Shown here: piece by piece, positions 22,431 to 31,755 of the stretch | Position numbering within the stretch: position 1 is the stretch's first letter | Layout: each line of letters starts with the position of its first letter | Assembly (NCBI GenBank): GCA_963805405.1 | Contig: CAWDUC010000003.1 | Coordinates: 1 to 64,000 of the forward strand | Length of the DNA stretch: 64,000 nt | DNA from: JAEUMG01 sp963805405 | GTDB lineage: Bacteria > Pseudomonadota > Alphaproteobacteria > Rhizobiales > Aestuariivirgaceae | Reading direction: 5' to 3' | Notes under the pieces: model-generated | The model's database searches: none | What the model was told of the DNA's origin: nothing | Seen by the model: the letters and a program-made list of their open reading frames with translations, nothing else | Made by a program: the position numbers and the translations under genes

Positions 22431-23621
22431 TCAGCGCAAAAAACCTATTGCTGCAGTGTTCGAGCCGGGAAGAACCGGCTTGATGATGCGGTCATCATCA
22501 CCGCCCTCTTCGGTCTTGCCGCCGTCGTCGGTCTTCTGGTCGCAGGTGCACTCCGTGACCTTGTCCTTGTCTTCATCGGTAGTCGTCGTCTGATCATCCG
22601 TCGTCTGATCGTCGGTCGTGGTTTCCTGCGGCTGCATCCAGGTCAGGAGGGCCGTGGCGTTTGCCTCGTTCAGGCGCACCGCCCAATGCGATTTATTGTC
22701 GTCGACATTGCCGATATGGATGCCGGTCACCCACCAATCGTTCTCGCCTTTGCCCTTGAACCAGACCGGGCCACCGCCCATGGCGCTAACTGTCTGGTAC
22801 TTGCCGGGACACTGGTAGAAGAAATAGCCGTCCTGAACCGTGCTGACGCTGCACGTCGTTTGCCACATCGTGTTCTGGGCCACGCCTTCATAAGGGTAGC
22901 TCGTGATATTCAGCTGCTTGAAGGGAAATTCCGGAAAATTGCTGAAGCCCATCCAGCCGGTCTTGTCGCCGATATCCTGATCGAGCTCGACAAGAGCAAA
23001 ATTGTAATCTGCATTCTTGTCCTGCGTGTAGCCAACGGGGGCAAAGAGATTCTTCCACTTCGCTGAACCATAGGGAGCATTCTTCCCGTCATAGGCAGGG
23101 AAGAAATCAAGATTGTCATACCACTTGCCGTCCTGCGTGTTGAACACGCAATAGCCGGCGGTCAGCACGAAGCGCTTGGATACGAGCACGCCTGGACAAC
23201 CATTCGCGAAGAGTCCGATGGTCGTATAGGGATAGTCGGTGGTCTTGGTGATCTGCACCAATTTGCCGGCTTGCCCCTGCAGCTTCAGCGCGCCGCCTTT
23301 GTCGCCCGACATCAGCTTGTTGCGGAGCTGCGCCGGCAATTCCATTGTGGTTTCCTTGCCATCGCGGCTCTTAACCGTGGCGGTCATCGCGCGGGCAACT
23401 TCGGCGCCCGACTGTGCCTGAACGGCCCTGTCGCTGCGCTTCGGGGCCTGCAGTTTTGCTGCATGCTGCATCGGCATCATCGCCGCCGCGTTGGGGGTGC
23501 TCATCTTGGGCAGTTGCGCTGGAGACGTGGCGGACTGCGCAAAGGTATCGCCGCAGAAGAGTGTCGAAATCAACAGAAGTGCGGGCAGTCCCGTTCGGGA
23601 CAAGAGGCTCGAATAGGTCAT
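22431..23621 (-). CDS. secreted trypsin-like protein lacking catalytic His and Ser (pseudoprotease)
   Basis: A 396-residue secreted protein with a signal peptide (MTYSSLLSR... ending TFAQ). The start is chosen there because the preceding codons lack signal character. The chymotrypsin/V8-type core spans about residues 120-310. The position of the catalytic histidine (normally TAAHC) reads FVLTAGYC with Tyr157. The position of the nucleophile (normally SGGP) reads AMGGGP with Gly282. An Asp in ADYNFALVELD may remain. Both changes are single-base differences. The tail is low-complexity Thr/Asp/Glu-rich with a CTC pair. The frame is otherwise intact, so a non-enzymatic binding role is possible. 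It lies about 65 bp upstream of glyQ on the same strand. Confidence 0.7.
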   Translation of the reverse strand: MTYSSLLSRTGLPALLLISTLFCGDTFAQSATSPAQLPKMSTPNAAAMMPMQHAAKLQAPKRSDRAVQAQSGAEVARAMTATVKSRDGKETTMELPAQLRNKLMSGDKGGALKLQGQAGKLVQITKTTDYPYTTIGLFANGCPGVLVSKRFVLTAGYCVFNTQDGKWYDNLDFFPAYDGKNAPYGSAKWKNLFAPVGYTQDKNADYNFALVELDQDIGDKTGWMGFSNFPEFPFKQLNITSYPYEGVAQNTMWQTTCSVSTVQDGYFFYQCPGKYQTVSAMGGGPVWFKGKGENDWWVTGIHIGNVDDNKSHWAVRLNEANATALLTWMQPQETTTDDQTTDDQTTTTDEDKDKVTECTCDQKTDDGGKTEEGGDDDRIIKPVLPGSNTAAIGFLR

Positions 23622-23727
23622 ATGCCGTCCTTGATTATGAGAGGGAATCTTAGCTGATGCCCAGCGCGATGACGCCACGCGCAAATGTCAAAACCGCGGC
23701 GTCACGGAAACTTTTGGGAGGCGATTT

Positions 23728-23904
23728 CTAGCCTTCGGGGTAGTAGACGCCGGTCCTCGGATCCTGGCGAAGACGCGTGACGGCGCGTGGCTGCGTGGGG
23801 CGGGCCACCTTGACCTTCGCCGCTGACGCAGAGAGCTGCATAATCTTGCGTACGGTGATAACAGTAAGCACACACGCAACCATGATCGTCACAAGCTTGA
23901 GCAT
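23728..23904 (-). CDS. small single-pass membrane protein
   Basis: A 58-residue protein begins MLKLVTIMVACVLTVITVRK. The start at 23904 is fixed by an excellent GAGGAGG site a few bases upstream. Residues 4-18 form one membrane helix, followed by basic residues and a soluble tail ending RLRQDPRTGVYYPEG. The DPRTGVYxP tail resembles small conserved membrane proteins of Rhizobiales, but no function is known to me. It sits between the S49 peptidase and the pseudoprotease, on the same strand as both. Confidence 0.65.
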   Translation of the reverse strand: MLKLVTIMVACVLTVITVRKIMQLSASAAKVKVARPTQPRAVTRLRQDPRTGVYYPEG

Positions 23905-23935
23905 TCCGCACTCCTCCTCAAAACTCGTCCGATCC

Positions 23936-24775
23936 TTATAAACCGAAACGAGACCACATTGCACGCTCTTCTATGGCCGCCGCCACACGACCGGCGACTG
24001 CCTCAGCGGAAGAGAACCCCAGGCGGCGCAATCCCCAACCCTGCGGCTTCTCGATTATCTTGATTTCGACTTTCTCGCCGAAGCGCCGGGCCAATATATC
24101 GTGCATGTGCCCGATTCCATCGATAAGGCCGAGTTCCAAAGCCTTGCGGCCAGACCAGAAGGCGCCAGAGAACAATTCGCTCTCCTCGCCCCTAAGCTTG
24201 CCGGCTCGCCGGGTGCGCACCAGGGACTTGAACTCGTCGTGAACGTCGCCCTGGACTGCCAATAGGCGCTCGACGTCTTCTGCTTTCTCCGGCTGAAAAG
24301 GATCGAGAATTGACTTATTCTCGCCCGAGGTATGGACGCGCCGCTCGATGCCGAGCTTGGCAATCGCATCGACGAAGCCAAAGCCCGCCGCGATGACGCC
24401 AATCGAGCCCACAATCGAGCTGGTGTCTGCATAGATTTCATCGCCGGAGCAAGCCAGCCAGTAGCCCCCGGACGCGGCAACATCTTCGCAAAATACCAGG
24501 ACACGCGTATTGTGCTTGGCGGCAAGCGTGCGGATGCGGGCGTGAATGAGCGCCGATTGCACGGCGGAGCCGCCCGGCGAATTGATCTGGATTGCAATCG
24601 CAGCGAGCCCCTTGCGGGAAAAGGCGCGCTTCAAGGTTCCTTCAACCGCATGGAGTGAGAGGCCCGCTCGCAAGGGCGACACGGCGCCGATCACGCCGGT
24701 CAGCCGGATGGCGTGCACCACCGGTCGATTGCCACGAAATTTCGGGGGGATTAGACGAACTAGCCAGTCTTTCAT
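23936..24775 (-). CDS. S49 family peptidase (SppA-like)
   Basis: A signal-peptide-peptidase-like serine protease of 279 residues. The catalytic serine is in the VAASGGYWLAC segment (about residue 113) and the supporting lysine is expected in the later GENKSILDPF segment (about residue 165). QINSPGGSAVQSALIHARI and GSIGVIAAGFGF are conserved family blocks. No long N-terminal membrane helix is obvious, so it may be a short SppA of the peripheral type. It is intact, 31 bp upstream of the small membrane protein, and about 50 bp downstream of the TrmN6-like gene on the same strand. Confidence 0.87.
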   Translation of the reverse strand: MKDWLVRLIPPKFRGNRPVVHAIRLTGVIGAVSPLRAGLSLHAVEGTLKRAFSRKGLAAIAIQINSPGGSAVQSALIHARIRTLAAKHNTRVLVFCEDVAASGGYWLACSGDEIYADTSSIVGSIGVIAAGFGFVDAIAKLGIERRVHTSGENKSILDPFQPEKAEDVERLLAVQGDVHDEFKSLVRTRRAGKLRGEESELFSGAFWSGRKALELGLIDGIGHMHDILARRFGEKVEIKIIEKPQGWGLRRLGFSSAEAVAGRVAAAIEERAMWSRFGL

Positions 24776-24826
24776 CGCGTCAAGAGATAGGCGACGCAGA
24801 TGGCCGCAACAAGACCGTGCTCAATC

Positions 24827-25645
24827 TCAGCGAAGCCGCCAAGCCATGCCGGAGCGAAGGATCGCTTCGGCCTCAGGCGTGAACTGGTTGTCCAAGCCAT
24901 GCAAGGTCAAGCCCGGAAGAAGCTGCATCGGGGCCTTGGAGCCTTTGATGCCTTGGACGATGACGCGCGACGCCGCCGTGCCCTCTCGCGCATAGAGGGG
25001 GGCGACACGGATATCGCCGAAGCGGCTTTCCATGGCGTTGAGCAGGCGCCCCAGTGTTTCAGGACGGTGGATGAAGGTGACCGTGCCGCGCAATGTCACC
25101 ATGGTATGGAGGACCTTTACCCACAAATCGAGATCGTCGGGGCCAAAGGCGTGCGCCTGCGATTTAAGCAGATTGGGTGACGGGGTCACCTTGTCCTGCT
25201 CGAAATAAGGCGGATTGGCAAAGCCATGGTTGAACGAGCCATGCGCCGGCATCGAGGAGAGGTCGCGCCGCAGCGCCTCTTTCACATCACTGTGGATGAT
25301 CCGGACGGCTCGGCCAAAGCCGTTCCGCTTGGCGTTTTCTTCCGCCAACATCGCATAGCGCGAGGCGACCTCAATGCCGGTGATGTGAATTTGGGGGACC
25401 CGCGCAGCAACGCAGAGCGCAGCGACCCCGCTTCCTATTCCGGCTTCAAATAGGCTTTCGCCGCTCGCGCAGGGAATAGAGGCGGCCAGGAAAACCGCAT
25501 CAATGCCAGCCCGGTAGCCCTTTTCGGGCTGCAGGATATTGAGCCGGCCGTCAAGGAAACCGTCCTCCGTCAGCGTCGCGGGGACGTGACCGTGCATTGG
25601 CGGCGCGGGCGGGTCGGCGGCGTCTTTCAGAAGATTCGTCTGCAT
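24827..25645 (-). CDS. class I SAM methyltransferase, TrmN6-like (tRNA1(Val) A37 type)
   Basis: A 272-residue Rossmann methyltransferase. SAM-binding motif I appears as SLFEAGIGSGVAALCVA, with the acidic residue ITGIEVASRY after it. The catalytic NPPY motif for amino-group methylation is in HGFANPPYFEQD. N-terminal RLNILQPEKGYRAGIDAVFLA is the TrmN6/YfiC signature, so tRNA adenosine N6 methylation is likely. A ribosomal RNA N6-methylase is an alternative. The gene is intact and follows the DUF2007 gene on the same strand by about 14 bp, suggesting co-transcription. Confidence 0.85.
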   Translation of the reverse strand: MQTNLLKDAADPPAPPMHGHVPATLTEDGFLDGRLNILQPEKGYRAGIDAVFLAASIPCASGESLFEAGIGSGVAALCVAARVPQIHITGIEVASRYAMLAEENAKRNGFGRAVRIIHSDVKEALRRDLSSMPAHGSFNHGFANPPYFEQDKVTPSPNLLKSQAHAFGPDDLDLWVKVLHTMVTLRGTVTFIHRPETLGRLLNAMESRFGDIRVAPLYAREGTAASRVIVQGIKGSKAPMQLLPGLTLHGLDNQFTPEAEAILRSGMAWRLR

Positions 25646-25658
25646 ATTGCCTGCAAGG

Positions 25659-25874
25659 TTAATCCGGGAGAGTTAGCGCCACGTTACCGAGCGCGCGGCG
25701 GGCGGCAGCGAAATCGTCATCGCCGACCATGATGCGGCGCGGGAATGCCCCGATCGAGCCTTCCATCGCGCTGATATAATTGTCGAAAACCTCGAAGCCG
25801 ATCCCCTCCTCTGACAGAAGATGCGAGACATAAGATATCAATACCAAATCGTTGGTCTGCAGCAAAAGACGCAT
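25659..25874 (-). CDS. DUF2007 domain protein
   Basis: A 71-residue protein starting MRLLLQTNDLVLISYV. The ATG at 25874 has GGGAG seven bases upstream, a better fit than the ATG two codons earlier. It is a single beta-alpha domain: LLSEEGIGFEVFDNYISAMEGSIGAFPRRIMVGDDD. It matches the DUF2007 (putative signal-transducing) pattern of small PII-like or ACT-like folds. Its role is unknown. It often accompanies the TrmN6-like gene and polyprenyl synthetase in Rhizobiales, as here. Confidence 0.8.
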   Translation of the reverse strand: MRLLLQTNDLVLISYVSHLLSEEGIGFEVFDNYISAMEGSIGAFPRRIMVGDDDFAAARRALGNVALTLPD

Positions 25875-25975
25875 CTCCATGCTCCCAGTGGCCATTCGCC
25901 GGCAAACGGCCACCCGCCATACCGAGCTAAGGCCCGATCCCTACCAAACACTTTCCAGACGGCCCCCGATCGCAC

Positions 25976-26004
25976 TTGCCGCTCCGATTGGGCGCTCCTA
26001 TGGT
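25976..26004 (+). promoter_or_regulatory. possible promoter of the polyprenyl synthetase gene
   Basis: TTGCCG (25976-25981), a 17-base spacer and TATGGT (25999-26004) lie about 30 bp before the GTG start at 26035. The boxes match the sigma70 consensus moderately; spacing and placement are right. This is inference from motif only. Confidence 0.3.
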
Positions 26005-26034
26005 CGCCTCAAGGTTACCATTTAGGGGCGAATT

Positions 26035-27052
26035 GTGGGCGTCGTCATCCCGTTTGAAGGCAGCGAAGACGCGTTCAGCGAGCCTCGAGCCACTTATCCG
26101 ACTGGCGGAAGCCGACATGGGCAAGGTCAACGAGGCCATTCTGGCGCGTGCACATTCGCATGTCGAACTCATCCCCGAACTGGCGGGACACCTCATCAAT
26201 TCGGGAGGAAAGCGCATTCGGCCAATGCTGACTGTGGCCGCGGCGAGGCTGTGCGGCTACCGGGGCGAATTGCACGTGAAGCTCGCGACATCGGTCGAGT
26301 TCATGCACACCGCAACACTGCTTCATGACGACGTCGTCGATGAAAGCGATCTGCGTCGCGGCAAGCAGGCCGCGCGGAAGATCTGGGGCAACCAGGCGAG
26401 CGTGCTGGTCGGTGATTATCTGCTGGGCCAGGCCTTCAAGATGATGGTCGAGACGGGATCGCTCGAATCGCTGCGCATCCTGTCGAATGCAGCAGCGGTC
26501 ATCGCGGAGGGCGAAGTGCTGCAGCTTGCCGCCTCGCATGATACCACGACGACCGAAGACGCCTATCTTCAGGTCATCGGCGCAAAGACGGCGGCATTGT
26601 TCGCGGCGGCATCGGAGGTCGGCGCGGTGATTGCCGGACGCCCGCGCGAGGAGCAAGCGGCGCTTAAATCTTATGGCCGCAATCTTGGCGTTGCATTCCA
26701 ACTCGTGGATGACGCGCTCGACTATTCCGGCAAGCAAGCGCTCATGGGAAAGAGTGTCGGCGACGATTTCAGGGAAGGCAAGATCACTTTGCCGGTCGTG
26801 CTTTCCTACCGCCGCGGCGTCGCTGAAGAGCGCAACTTCTGGAAGCGTACGCTCGAAGACGGCAACCAGACCGCAGACGATCTCATCTACGCGCAGAAGC
26901 TCATGGAGCGGCACGACGCGATCACCGATACCGTTGAGCGTGCCCGTCATTACGGTGACATAGCCCGCGATGCCCTGGCGATCTTCCCTGACGGTCCTTA
27001 CAAGTCGGCACTGCTTGAGGCTGTCGATTTCTGCGTCGCTCGAGCTTACTGA
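26035..27052 (+). CDS. ispB: polyprenyl diphosphate synthase (octaprenyl type), N-terminal frameshift
   Basis: This trans-prenyltransferase makes the quinone side chain. The likely N-terminus is GTG at 26035 (MGVVIPFE), the usual start of the Rhizobiales protein; an extra G after codon 8 shifts the frame. The frame from about 26058 then runs clean: SASLEPLIRLAEADM, INSGGKRIRPML and the first aspartate-rich motif LLHDDVVDESDLRRG. The second motif is FQLVDDALDYSG. About 339 codons is typical. Chain length cannot be read from sequence, so octa- or decaprenyl is a guess from family habits in Proteobacteria. Confidence 0.88.
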
Positions 27053-27076
27053 ATTCACTCAAAGGGGCCCACGCTC

Positions 27077-27280
27077 ATGCCATTCGTCAGCATCAGAATC
27101 CTTGCCGGACACAAGCAGGAGACGAAGGATCGCATCGCCAAGGGGACCGTCAAGGCGATCACCGAGGCGACCGGCCTACCCGATGAGGCCGTATGGGTTG
27201 TGTTCGAGGATGTGACCGGCGAGGACTGGTTCGTTGGTCCAAAGACCGTCGCCTCCCGAAAGGCATCCGGCAAGCTCTAG
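27077..27280 (+). CDS. 4-oxalocrotonate tautomerase-family protein
   Basis: A 67-residue tautomerase of the 4-OT/DmpI group. After removal of Met the catalytic Pro1 is exposed (MPFVSIRILAGHK). KDRIAKGTVKAITEATGLPDEAVWV and FEDVTGEDW match the family's beta-alpha-beta pattern. These enzymes form hexamers or trimers that shift keto-enol bonds; the physiological substrate is unknown here. It follows the polyprenyl synthetase by 24 bp and may share its transcript. It converges with ispE. Confidence 0.85.
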   Translation: MPFVSIRILAGHKQETKDRIAKGTVKAITEATGLPDEAVWVVFEDVTGEDWFVGPKTVASRKASGKL

Positions 27281-27286
27281 CCCACC

Positions 27287-28147
27287 CTACCAATCGCCGA
27301 TCTGCGTCGCGCGGCACCACCATTCAGGATGATCAGCGGCGATACGTGCAACCGCCTGCTCAGCGTTGCCTGCAGTGTCGTACAGGCCGAAGCATGTCGG
27401 GCCCGAGCCCGACATCCTCACGAGCGTTGCGCCTGACCGGCTCTCAAGTTCTGACAACACGGTCTTGATTTGAGGTGCTAGTGCAATTGCCGCATCGGTC
27501 AGGTCGTTCCGGCAATTGCCGAGTCTAAGCGGGAGTTCGATCGGCCCGAAAGCGGTACTTTGTTTCTCAAGACCGAGCTCGGCAAATACACTAGCCGTAG
27601 GGAGCGCAATCCCGGGATTGACGAGCACGGCGTGATGCCGGCCAAAGCCGTTCATTTCCTCAATGATCTCGCCGACGCCGCGCATGCGACAGGTCTTCGA
27701 TACGATGCACACGGGCACATCTGCGCCGATTTTCTGCCCGACCATCCGCAAAGTGGTATCCGAACACTCAACACCATGCAGCTTGACCAAACCCCGCAGG
27801 GTTGCGGCCGCATCCGCAGATCCGCCACCAATGCCGGCAGCGATCGGCAAATTCTTCTCAAGGTCAAAATATGTATGGGGAATCGGGAGACGAAGTACCG
27901 AACGCAGTTCGTTCTCGGTCTTGTGCACTATGTTTTGTTCAAGCGCACAAAGCGCTTCCCCGAACTCGCCTGTGTAATTGATGCACGAGATACCATCCCG
28001 AACCGGCTTGAGGGTCAGGCGGTCGCCGATATCGGCAAAGGCAACGATGCTGTCGAGTTCATGATAGCCGTCGGCCCGACGGCCAAGTATGTGTAGTGCA
28101 AGATTGATCTTGGCGCGCGCGACCTCGATCACGCGTGCTTCAGACAT
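27287..28147 (-). CDS. ispE: 4-diphosphocytidyl-2-C-methyl-D-erythritol kinase
   Basis: IspE phosphorylates CDP-methylerythritol in the non-mevalonate isoprenoid pathway. The intact 286-residue GHMP kinase starts ARAKINLALHILGRRADGYH. The glycine-rich ATP loop is PIAAGIGGGSADAAATL (about residues 96-112). The C-terminal GHMP block is ATLVRMSGSGPTCFGLY. Its stop meets the convergent tautomerase stop within 6 bp. It provides precursors for the neighbouring polyprenyl synthetase. It follows the TPR gene by about 8 bp on the same strand. Confidence 0.94.
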   Translation of the reverse strand: MSEARVIEVARAKINLALHILGRRADGYHELDSIVAFADIGDRLTLKPVRDGISCINYTGEFGEALCALEQNIVHKTENELRSVLRLPIPHTYFDLEKNLPIAAGIGGGSADAAATLRGLVKLHGVECSDTTLRMVGQKIGADVPVCIVSKTCRMRGVGEIIEEMNGFGRHHAVLVNPGIALPTASVFAELGLEKQSTAFGPIELPLRLGNCRNDLTDAAIALAPQIKTVLSELESRSGATLVRMSGSGPTCFGLYDTAGNAEQAVARIAADHPEWWCRATQIGDW

Positions 28148-28155
28148 AGGCCGGA

Positions 28156-29883
28156 TCAGCCGTTATTGTCGGGGTCGGCCTTGTTTTCCGCAGGCGTGAC
28201 CGGGGGCTGGTCGGGCAAACCGTCCTTGAGCTTCGCCTCGATCTTCGTGAGGTTTTCGGGCTCGGGCTTGTTGTCCTTGGCGTGCTGCCACTGGAAGCGC
28301 GCTTCAAGCTTGCGGCCGACCCGCCAATAGGCATCGCCGAGATGGTCGGCGATCGTGGGATCCGCTGGCTTCAGTTCGACAGCACGTTCAAGGTGGCGAA
28401 CAGCTTCTTCGTAGTCGCCAAGTTGATAGTGAGCCCAACCGAGGCTGTCGACGATGAAGCCGTCATTTGGCTTGAGGTCAACGGCCTTGCGCACCATGTC
28501 AAGGGCTTCATTCAGATTGATGCCCTTCTCGATCATGGAATAGCCAAGGTAATTCAGGACGAGGGGCTGATTTTGCTCGAGGGTCAGTGCCTTGCGGAAG
28601 TCGGCTTCAGCCTGCTCCCAGTGCTTGGTGCGTTCGTTGGATATGCCACGATAATAATAGACGGCCCAATTTGACCGATCCGGCTCCTTCAATAGCGCGA
28701 TGGCCTTGGTATAGGCCTCTGCAGCGGGTGCAAACTGTTCGTTGGCGCGGAAGATATTGCCGAGTGTGACCAGCGCATCGTAGTTGGACGGGTCCTTGGC
28801 GATCAGCTTGGAAAGCTTATCCTGGGCTTCCTTGCTGCGGTCGAGGCGCTGAAGATTGATCGCCATCTCAATATCGGCGTTCTCGCGCAATTCGAAGTCG
28901 ACCGGAATCCTGTCGTAGGCGATGATCGCCTTATCGTAGCGATCCATGTTCTCGTAGATATCGCCAAGCAGCGTCTGAGCAATCGGCGATGACTTTCCGA
29001 GCGAAAGCGCAAGTTGCGCATAAACTAGTGCGACATCCGAGCTCTGGTCATCGGACAGTGCGCTAGCGAGCGAGAACATCGCCTCACCCGCGCCTTCCAA
29101 CGGCGTCTCTATGAAGGGCTTCGGCTTTTCACCGCGGTCAAGTCCTGCTTCGGCCGCGAGAATGAGCGGGTTATTCTCCGAGGAGGCAAGAAACAGGTCA
29201 TAGACCTGGCGTGCCTCGGTCGGACGGCCCGTTCGCTCGAGAAAATTGCCGTAGGCCTGAACCACCCTGAGGGAGGTCCCTGCCTGGCCATAGGCTTCCT
29301 TGTAGAAAGTCTCAGCGCGCAGCGGCGTGCCGGCAAAGTCGGCGATGAGGGCCGCATGGAACGACTTGAAATTTTCAAAGGCTTCGTTCGAATCGAGCTT
29401 GTCGAGCGACTTAAGCGCTTCTGCAAGGTTGCCCTCGGCCACATGAGTCCATGCCGTCAGCAGCGCCGCCGTGAGCTCGCCAACCGGCGTATAGGCGGAC
29501 TTGCGGAAATGCTCGCGCGCTTCGCGGTAACGCTTCAGGCGCAGGTCGCGCAGGCCGAGCACGATGCGCGCCATACGATGCTGACTGTTGAACGTCAGGA
29601 CACGTGTCGCGTAGTCCTCGGCCTCGTTGATATTGCCTTCCGACAGCTGGAATACAAACACGCGCTCGATCAGCACGGGATTGTTGGGATCGTCGTCCAG
29701 CGCATTCTGGAAGAAGCGCGCCGCGACGTCCATGTCATGCGCTTGCCCCGCAAATCGGCCGGCAAGGTAGCTTCCTGACAAGGACGATTCGTCAAAGTTG
29801 CTGTCTTCCAGCGCGAAGACCGGGGAGGACGAAAGCGTTAAAACAAGCACGAAGGGGAAGGCACGCCTGAACGACAAAGGCAT
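28156..29883 (-). CDS. periplasmic or outer-membrane TPR-repeat protein
   Basis: A 575-residue TPR protein. The start MPLSFRRAF (29883) has GGTGAG upstream and opens a signal peptide ending SSSPVFA. Repeats cover most of the mature chain; clear TPR pairs at the C-terminus are NYDALVTLGNIFRANEQFAPAA and WAHYQLGDYEEAVRHLERAV. A cleaved, soluble or lipoprotein-like scaffold is likely; no lipobox cysteine is visible. A small palindrome (TCTCAC-C-GTGAGA, 29893-29905) covers its ribosome site. It is co-directional with ispE (gap 8 bp), with ETF-QO upstream. Confidence 0.8.
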   Translation of the reverse strand: MPLSFRRAFPFVLVLTLSSSPVFALEDSNFDESSLSGSYLAGRFAGQAHDMDVAARFFQNALDDDPNNPVLIERVFVFQLSEGNINEAEDYATRVLTFNSQHRMARIVLGLRDLRLKRYREAREHFRKSAYTPVGELTAALLTAWTHVAEGNLAEALKSLDKLDSNEAFENFKSFHAALIADFAGTPLRAETFYKEAYGQAGTSLRVVQAYGNFLERTGRPTEARQVYDLFLASSENNPLILAAEAGLDRGEKPKPFIETPLEGAGEAMFSLASALSDDQSSDVALVYAQLALSLGKSSPIAQTLLGDIYENMDRYDKAIIAYDRIPVDFELRENADIEMAINLQRLDRSKEAQDKLSKLIAKDPSNYDALVTLGNIFRANEQFAPAAEAYTKAIALLKEPDRSNWAVYYYRGISNERTKHWEQAEADFRKALTLEQNQPLVLNYLGYSMIEKGINLNEALDMVRKAVDLKPNDGFIVDSLGWAHYQLGDYEEAVRHLERAVELKPADPTIADHLGDAYWRVGRKLEARFQWQHAKDNKPEPENLTKIEAKLKDGLPDQPPVTPAENKADPDNNG

Positions 29884-30001
29884 TTTTTGATATCTCACCG
29901 TGAGAGATGTTTAAGTCCGGCCGCGACCGTCATGGTCGGAAATTGAGGTTTTTTCTTGGTTCACGCAAGCGTCAGTTGGGCACCCACAGCCCCGGATTCC
30001 G

Positions 30002-31639
30002 TCACATATTCGGATAATTCGGGCCTTCTCCTCCCTGTGGGACCGTCCAGACGATGTTTTGCGACGGATCCTTGATATCACAGGTTTTGCAGTGGACGCA
30101 GTTTTGATGGTTGATCTGGAAACGGGCCTCCGTTCCCTCTCCTATCACTTCGTAGACTCCAGCCGGGCAATAGCGCTGCGCCGGTTCGGCCCAGATCGGC
30201 AAGTTTACCGCAATAGGGACTATCGGGTCCTTGAGTTTCAGATGGGCTGGCTCGTCTTCCTCGTGATTCGTGGCCGAGAATGCAACATTGGTTAGTCGAT
30301 CGAATGAAATGACGCCGTCTGGCTTCGGATAGGCAATGGGCTTGCTCGCGGAAGCCGGTTTCAGGGTCGCATAGTCGGGCTTGCCGTGGCTCCAGGTGCC
30401 CAATCCAAACCCAAACAGCTGATTTAGCCACATGTCGAGACCGCCAAGCGTCAACCCGCCAACCAGCCCAAGCTTCGACCACATGGGCTTTACGTTGCGA
30501 ACGCGACGCAGGTCCTCGTAGACCCAGGACTTCTGATAGGCCTTCTCATAATCCTTGAGCTCATCACCGGAGCGACCGGCAGCCAGCGCTGCCGCGGCAG
30601 CTTCCGCAGCGAGCATGCCAGTCTTCATGGCATTGTGAGAGCCTTTGATGCGCGGCACGTTCACGACGCCCGCAGAGCAGCCGATCAGCACGCCGCCAGG
30701 GAAGTAAAGTTTCGGAACAGATTGCCAGCCACCTTCAGTAATAGCGCGGGCGCCATAGGCAATGCGCCGGCCTCCACGCAAGACGGGCTCGATCAGTGGG
30801 TGATGCTTGAAACGCTGAAATTCAGCATAAGGGTTGAGATAGGGATTGTCGTAATTCAGGTGGACGACGAATCCGATCGACACGAGATTCTTGTCGAAGT
30901 GATACATGAAGGAGCCGCCTCCGGTCTTGAGACCAAGCGGCCAGCCCATCGTGTGGGTCACCTGTCCCGGTTTGTGGGCTTCGGGCGTAACCTCCCACAA
31001 TTCCTTCATGCCGAGGCCGAATTTCTGCGGCTCGCGTCCCTCCGACAGGTTGAATCGCGAGATGATTTCCTTCGCCAGCGATCCGCGCACGCCTTCGGCG
31101 ATAAAGACATACTTGCCGTGGAGTTCCATGCCCGGCTGGAAATCGGGCTTGTGCGTGCCGTCCTTGGCGATGCCGAAGACGCCCGCGACAACCCCCTTGA
31201 CCGAGCCGTCCTCACGATAGAGGACTTCGGAGCAGGCAAAACCCGGATAAATTTCGACGCCCAAGGCTTCCGCCTGCTGACCCAGCCAGCGACAAAGATT
31301 GCCGAGCGAGCCTGCATAATTGCCGTGATTGTTCATCAATGGCGGCATCAGTGCGTTGGGAAGACGTGCTGCGCCGGAGGGGCCAAGCACATAGAACCGA
31401 TCTTCGGTAACCGGTGTATCGAGCGGCGCGCCATTTTCCTTCCAGTCGGGGAGGAGTTCATTGAGCGCAATGGGATCGATAACCGCGCCCGACAGAATGT
31501 GCGCGCCGACTTCCGAACCCTTCTCGAGCACGCAGACAGTTGCGTCCGGGGCAACCTGCTTGAGGCGGATCGCGGCCGCGAGGCCCGCCGGACCGGCGCC
31601 GACAATCACGACGTCATATTCCATGATTTCTCGGGTCAT
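30002..31639 (-). CDS. etfD: electron transfer flavoprotein-ubiquinone oxidoreductase
   Basis: ETF-QO passes electrons from acyl-CoA dehydrogenases, via ETF, to membrane ubiquinone. The chosen start MTREIMEYD gives 545 residues. The FAD-binding loop VIVGAGPAGLAAAIRLKQ opens the protein. KGSEVGAHILSGAVIDP, WPLGLKTGGGSFMYHF and PKLYFPGGVLIGCSAG are family blocks. The C-terminal 4Fe-4S ligands are in CPAGVYEVIG and CVHCKTCDIKDP. The gene is intact. It is the last core gene before the island; the integrase starts about 115 bp upstream on the opposite strand. Confidence 0.95.
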   Translation of the reverse strand: MTREIMEYDVVIVGAGPAGLAAAIRLKQVAPDATVCVLEKGSEVGAHILSGAVIDPIALNELLPDWKENGAPLDTPVTEDRFYVLGPSGAARLPNALMPPLMNNHGNYAGSLGNLCRWLGQQAEALGVEIYPGFACSEVLYREDGSVKGVVAGVFGIAKDGTHKPDFQPGMELHGKYVFIAEGVRGSLAKEIISRFNLSEGREPQKFGLGMKELWEVTPEAHKPGQVTHTMGWPLGLKTGGGSFMYHFDKNLVSIGFVVHLNYDNPYLNPYAEFQRFKHHPLIEPVLRGGRRIAYGARAITEGGWQSVPKLYFPGGVLIGCSAGVVNVPRIKGSHNAMKTGMLAAEAAAAALAAGRSGDELKDYEKAYQKSWVYEDLRRVRNVKPMWSKLGLVGGLTLGGLDMWLNQLFGFGLGTWSHGKPDYATLKPASASKPIAYPKPDGVISFDRLTNVAFSATNHEEDEPAHLKLKDPIVPIAVNLPIWAEPAQRYCPAGVYEVIGEGTEARFQINHQNCVHCKTCDIKDPSQNIVWTVPQGGEGPNYPNM

Positions 31640-31755
31640 TTTACAAGCCTTTGATTTACGCGAACTTATTGCTTTTATTAAGCATTCCAAGCTCGCGCGC
31701 TTGGGGAAAGCATGGGGAAATCGTAATTACTGCCAGTGATTTTTGGAGGCCCAAC

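Noticed and set aside
26075..27058. 327-codon minus-strand frame
   Set aside because: Antisense shadow of the polyprenyl synthetase gene.
30635..31654. 339-codon plus-strand frame
   Set aside because: Antisense shadow of ETF-QO.
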